From Berberis thunbergii (lineage: Eukaryota; Streptophyta; Magnoliopsida; Ranunculales; Berberidaceae): DNA of 64,000 bases. Within the stretch, counting starts at the first letter, position 1. Each line of letters starts with the position of its first letter. A model generated the notes under the pieces. That model searched no databases, had not been told where the DNA came from, and worked only from the letters and a program-made list of their open reading frames with translations. This document shows positions 59,555-64,000 of this stretch, piece after piece. The stretch is taken from NCBI GenBank assembly GCA_003290165.1, contig QNQO01000796.1, forward strand, positions 248,001 through 312,000, read 5' to 3'. Both the position numbers and the translations under genes were made by a program.

Positions 59555-61610
59555 CTTTGGAGCCGTCCGTGGGGAACGATGAAGTTCCTTGAAAATAGTG
59601 ATACCACCCTGCCTCACAATACAGAGATATGGTGACCACGACATCTCGCAACAATGGAAACATCCTTGAGCCCTTGAACGCTCATACTGTGAGAGTTTCT
59701 CCAATTCTGATGAATCTGACACCGTAACAGGAACAAAATCAAACCCTTGCATCGGTTGCAGCATCAGCGAGACCCAAGGGTGGATCTACTGTCAACCCAG
59801 GTGCAACAGATCGCACGAGCGTTAGAGATTCTTACCCAATTGAATCCTCCACCTGTAAAAAGAGAACGGGAGCAACAACGAGCCTCGTCCCCAAAAAATT
59901 CAAGGGAACACGTTCAGGAGAGCCGCGCTGCCTCTGCAGGTTTTCAGTAGACCAAATGCGGAGACCCAGCGTCCAGGGCTGACGGACTAGTCTTCCAGAC
60001 CCCATTAGATTGGGGCTACCAATCTAACGTACTGTTCAACCTAATTGCTCCGCCGTTCATGGATCATATAATGAACGAGCCCTTGTCGAAGAAATTCACT
60101 CCACCGAAGCTAGAGTTCTAAGACGAGACGACAAACCCGTCCGATCACTTGCAACACTTGCAATATGTAATGACGCTTAAAGAAAGATCTAAAGCAATTA
60201 TGTGTCGGTCATTCCTTGCCAGCCTAAAAAATTCAGCATTGACTTGGTTCCATAGCCTCCCTCCAAGGTCCATCGACTCATTCCGAACATTGGCAAAAGC
60301 ATTTCTTACATGCTTTGTCGGCAACCAGAGAATCATGAAGGGCCCACATTATCTATTAACCCTCTGACAGAAGCCCAACTAGATGTTATGAGAATACGTC
60401 ATGCCATTCAATGATGAGTTGACTCTCATCGACGAATGCAATAGCGACACTGCAGTCATAGCCTTCTCCTCAGGTCTGAGGAGGGGCAAGTTCTATGATT
60501 TCCTCACTCTGAACCCTCCGGTCGATATGTCAGACTTACTAAAGAATGCCCAGAGGTACATCACTCTTGATGAAATGTTGGCCGCCAAGAAGTGGAGTCT
60601 GAAAAGAAACCCTCTGCATCCAGAGACAAAAAGGAGAGGAAGAAACAAAATTACGACAACACGAAGAGGAAACGCAAAAAATGACGACAACACGAAGAGG
60701 AAACGCAATAATAGCAAGCCTGACTCTGGCTGTGCAAGGCAAGATAAGGTTTCCAACTACGTTGATGCTAAGCTCGTCACTCCCCTCGGCTCCAGTCTGT
60801 CTGACGTCTTCAACTCTATTAAGAAATGGGAAGAGCTAAAGTGATCTACAAAACAGCCCACCCTCGGTGCGATAACAACAAAGACTGTTTTTTTCACAAG
60901 GAGGGCGGTCACGATACTGAGAACCGTAAGAATCGCAGGAACTAGATAGAGTATTGGATCCAGAAGGGGAAGCTTATGGAGTTCTTAAGCCACGAGAAGA
61001 GGCAGCAACGGACAAAAAAAGAAGAGAAGATTCGATTAAGCAGATAGAAAAAGAAACTCCTGGCATCATATATGTGTTTCATGGAGTTGGCTCCGAAGGC
61101 AAGCAATCAAACAAGTCCAGCAAGAGGACACTTCTCGAAGTGAAAAGACAGACAAATGAAGTATGCACGCATTCAGAGCCCCATCCCACCACTGACATTC
61201 ATGAACTAGGACCTTCCGGGCGATCATTTTCCCCACAATGATGCCATGGTAATCTCGGTTCGAGTTTCAAAATGGGAAGTAAAAAGAACCATGGTGGACA
61301 TAGGTAGCTTTCTAAACGGCCTATTTCTCAACAGTTTCTGAACATGCAACTCAATGAGGCGGACTTAACACCTGCCAACCATCCCATGGTCAGGTTCAGT
61401 GAAGAGAAATGCTTCCCTATATGGAGGATCAACTTAATAGTGGTGGCAGGAGAGCCACAATTACAGAAGTACCTTGTTAAGGAGTTCATGGTAGTCGATG
61501 CTCCGTCTACCTACAACATCATTCTACGGAGGCATTGGCTTCACCATATGGAAGCAGTAGCTTATACTCTACACCAATGCATCAAGTACACAGCCAACCA
61601 GGCCCAATGA
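59555..61610 (+). pseudogene. Tat-like Gypsy gag and protease
   Basis: Gag pieces: LLSTQVQQIARALEILTQLN (59747), FLASLKNSALTWFHSLPPRS (60200) and VIAFSSGLRRGKFYDFLTLN with VDMSDLLKNAQRYITLDEML (60401-60844). A zinc-finger-like FHKEGGHDTEN lies at 60894. The protease region at 61344-61610 reads FMVVDAPSTYNIILRRHWL. Frames are broken by stops. No RT was recognised after 61620, so pol appears deleted. Confidence 0.85.
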
Positions 61611-62351
61611 ACTATTCATGGAGACCAACCTTAAACAAGAGACTGCTACTACACAACTGGATTGCTAGCAATTACAACTCGGGCCCGCGGTACAAATACA
61701 TCAAATACTAGGCACAGATGAGGCGAGAGAATTGCCCCGTGTGAACAGTGATAAAGCTCTAACAACCAAGGCACAACTATCCGACAAGCCAGAATTCAGC
61801 ATTAGAGATACAATCTGGCCTAGCACAAAGTTAAGTACTAACATTTCAGCAATTAGGGGCCTCCTCAGAATGCTGACAGCCAACGAGGAACGACCCGCCA
61901 GCGCGAAGTTCACTCTTCAGTAACTTCACTAACATTGGTGACACCTGATGCTCCGTAAAAGGAACTAAACAGTTTGATCCAGAACCGTGTGTGTCTCATT
62001 CAGGACCAGATTAGCTTAGTTTCTATTTAAAATCAAACTATCTTATTGCTTTGATTCTTTTTGTTTGTTTTTTGTTTTTCTTTTCAGTTTAGAAGAATTA
62101 CTCGCATAAGACATATTCAAGGAATAAAACAGACTTTATTTATTACAATGAAAGTTATTACACAGCTTGCCTGACTGACTAGTACAACAGTTTATACACA
62201 ACAAGTATCTAAGTCCGACAAAAGCATTTATCTACTCAAACGCATGTCAAGACTTCGCTTTGCCAATATATCTTCGAAAAGTATTCGGCAGTGGATGAAA
62301 AAAAACTTGAAGAAGGCTGCAAGAACAGGCTTGATTCTTCGGTCTGTCACA

Positions 62352-62783
62352 TCACCTCACAAGGATTATTTGTAAGTAGAAGTAGGGGACACATAAGGAG
62401 CTGTGGATATCTTCGCTCCGCCAATCGGCTCTGCGAAGAGGGTTCAGAAGGATAATGAAAGGGACCAAATGGGGATGCCTCTCAAATGTGTAATAGTTGG
62501 GGTGACGCGGAGTTAACACCTCAGGAATGCAAATTGCGTCTGCCAAAGCCCCGCTCCACCGAATCCGTCTCCCTGCTTGGGCATCACAAGTTAATCCTAG
62601 TAGATACAGTAGAAAAAGCCACCCCAAAACAAGCTGCGAACATAATATCCCAAAAATAGCGGTGGATGGAAACTTGGGAGCAGGAGCAGGCGACGAACAG
62701 ATTCCCTTGAGGGAGAGTCTGTACTTCTTAAACAAAATGTGAGAAGAAATTAAAAGGTCCAGTGGAACCAATTGGGTTCTCAC
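62352..62783 (-). CDS. Antisense ORF in the Tat-like element (function unknown)
   Basis: A minus-strand frame of 143 codons, open back to a stop at 62799, has no ATG; its first in-frame candidate is GTG at 62783. It contains one strongly hydrophobic stretch (IFGILCSQLVLGWLFLLYLL), probably a membrane segment, then RRIRWSGALADAICIPEVL and HPNYYTFERHPHLVPFIILL. I do not recognise the family. Some Tat elements are known to carry antisense genes between pol and the 3' LTR, which this could represent. The lack of an ATG argues that it is damaged or begins in a spliced upstream exon. Confidence 0.4.
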   Translation of the reverse strand: MRTQLVPLDLLISSHILFKKYRLSLKGICSSPAPAPKFPSTAIFGILCSQLVLGWLFLLYLLGLTCDAQAGRRIRWSGALADAICIPEVLTPRHPNYYTFERHPHLVPFIILLNPLRRADWRSEDIHSSLCVPYFYLQIILVR

Positions 62784-62977
62784 CCATACCAGGTGATATC
62801 ACATAAAAGCAGGTCTTCTCGATACTCATCACTGCAAATGTTAGAAAATCCGAAGACTCCCACTACAAAGATCTTCCTTTAGCCTTTGGAGAGACCAAAA
62901 CATATTTTTTGAAGGGATGCATTTCAGGAACACACTCTAGAACATCCATGGCAATGCTTGGAATGGTTAACTCCAGC

Positions 62978-62987
62978 CTATATATAG
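62978..62987 (-). promoter_or_regulatory. TATA box candidate for the antisense unit
   Basis: The minus strand reads CGCCTATATATAGGCTGG here, about 195 bases before the antisense frame. A poly(A)-signal match (AATAAATAAAG, minus) is found at about 62137-62147 beyond the stop at 62352. Both fit a separate transcription unit opposite to the retroelement. The motif is palindromic, so it could also be read on the plus strand. Confidence 0.45.
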
Positions 62988-63467
62988 GCGCAACAGTTCA
63001 CGAAACGAAGCCAATCAACAATTATGATAACATTAAATGTTGTACGAGAAATAGGAAAATGACAGTTCCAATTGCAACTACACGAGTCCACATTCATCGA
63101 ATTAATGACACTGCATGTAGCCCCATTAACTAGGGGAAGTAACCAGCTCTGAACCGTCTCATCTACATAGTACACCTGACACGCTAATCTTTACAACACG
63201 CCCCCAACAAATGGGCCCAAGTAAGTACCCCACCAAATCAAGCCTAGTGCAGCACGAAGGCCTTAAGCACAAATGCAACGCGGAACATGCATGTAGCGAT
63301 GTTATTAATAAAATCTAAGGTATTTGCCCAATTATCTGTCGTTCAGTTCGATCAATTCTTATGGAGATCCGACTTTATAACCAAATCTATTGATCCAAAT
63401 TTCATATCGAGTTACTTGGCGAATTGAGCAAAAAAAATTGCACACCCAAGGCCAAGTGGAGGCCTAT

Positions 63468-64000
63468 CCTAATAAAAGCTTAGTCAGTTCTGACTTGTAA
63501 CGATGGTTTAAAAAGTGGGAGCTTAGTCAACGCTCTAACGTTTGACCATGATGGCTTGCGAAGACTATTGTCCAACTACAGATAATAGTCGCCGAACCTA
63601 ACCAAAGCTAAGTCGGTTTCGACCAATGACAATAGCTTCTAGTTCGTTTTAACACCTAGTCCACCAAAAGTGGATGATGATGGCTTATAAAGTGGGAGCT
63701 TAGTCAACGCTCTAATGCCTGGTCGAGAAAGCCCACTAGGGACTATTGTCCAATTATGGATAATTGTCGCTGAACTTGACCAAAGCTTAGTTAGTGACAA
63801 CTGATCACGATAGCTTCTAGTCAACTCTAATCCTAGTCTGCCAATAGTGGATGACGACTGGTTAGAAAGTGGGAGTCTAGTCAGCGCTCTCGACGTTTGA
63901 TTACAATGTATAGCCATGGTCACCATCCTTTCGTAGACGATGATCGCCGATCCCGACCAAAGTTTAGTCAGTAGGCCGCTTATTAGGATTGCTTCTGGTT
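63468..64000. repeat. Satellite-like tandem repeat, period about 177 bp
   Basis: The motif AAAGTGGGAGCTTAGTCAACG recurs at 63512, 63689 and (diverged) 63866, giving a period of 177 bases. Other unit parts repeat in step (GACTATTGTCCAA, GACCAAAGCTTAG, ATAGCTTCTAGT, AGTGGATGATGA). The copies differ noticeably. The array is cut by the window end, so its extent is unknown. The unit size is in the range of plant centromeric or subtelomeric satellites. Confidence 0.85.

Larger units (their letters stand above)
61611..63140 (+). mobile_element. 3' non-pol region of the Tat-like element
   Basis: The sequence continues the element without RT or integrase. A purine tract like that of the first Gypsy (AACTAGGGGAAGTAAC, compare AACTAAGGGGGGAATAAC) lies at 63127-63142, suggesting where a 3' LTR should start. 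The following bases do not clearly match the LTR at 58985, so the right end is not proven. An antisense open frame with its own signals lies inside (62352-62799). Confidence 0.5.

Noticed and set aside
58985..63140. Complete Gypsy element with both LTRs
   Set aside because: A purine tract is seen at 63127-63142, but the sequence after it does not clearly match the 5' LTR, so no right boundary or target duplication can be claimed.

Overview
The window is nuclear DNA of a flowering plant. Coding exons are bounded by GT..AG introns, and the genes have plant-type relatives: SPT16 of the FACT complex, mitochondrial dihydrolipoamide dehydrogenase (LPD), urease, the NDUFS1 subunit of complex I, and a PP2C of the Arabidopsis PP2C49/PP2C27 type. 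They sit in AT-rich DNA packed with Copia, Ty3/Gypsy (Tat-like), CACTA, Mutator-like, TRIM-like and MITE elements. I cannot name the species. No bacterial genes, operons or CRISPR arrays are present.

Layout. 1-1095: a near-palindrome of about 1.1 kb. 2767-8180: a full-length SPT16 gene on the minus strand with a long 5'UTR intron; its reading frame is broken twice by one-base losses in A/T runs. 9924-12762: an LPD pseudogene (minus) split by a 1.48-kb TRIM-like element with a perfect target-site duplication. 13582-19724: a Mutator-like non-autonomous element followed by a shortened Gypsy element whose 5' end has been tandemly duplicated. 20130-24150: a Copia element broken into two head-to-head halves.

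24153-33409: a CACTA transposon of about 9.26 kb inserted in the Copia tail. It shows no recognisable transposase. It carries exons, with their introns and splice sites, from at least three unrelated host genes: NDUFS1, a DUF2358-like protein and urease. All lie on the minus strand. This transposon is the most striking system in the window. 33435-34707 holds further LTRs. 37155-40340 is a non-autonomous LTR element carrying a PPR gene fragment and a plastid psbB fragment. 40417-45305 is a decayed Copia element. 45615-45701 is an intron-containing tRNA-Met(CAT) gene that looks worn.

46370-55257: a four-exon PP2C gene (minus). Its first intron, about 7.2 kb, hosts a nearly intact Copia element (48259-52821) and a Tourist-like MITE. 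Exon 3 has a stop codon and exon 4 a frameshift. Two GC-rich hairpin elements in opposite orientation (55426-55767) lie just upstream, and a related hairpin lies at 36797-36979. 56977-58980: a Gypsy remnant (minus; RNase H, integrase, part LTR). 58985 to about 63140: a second Tat-like Gypsy (plus; LTR, gag, protease) with an antisense ORF, TATA box and poly(A) signal in its 3' part. From about 63468 to the end: a satellite-like tandem repeat with a period near 177 bp.

Taken together, the window shows ordinary housekeeping genes embedded in nested transposons, several of which have copied host gene pieces. All identifications rest on reading translations and repeats by eye; no database search was run.
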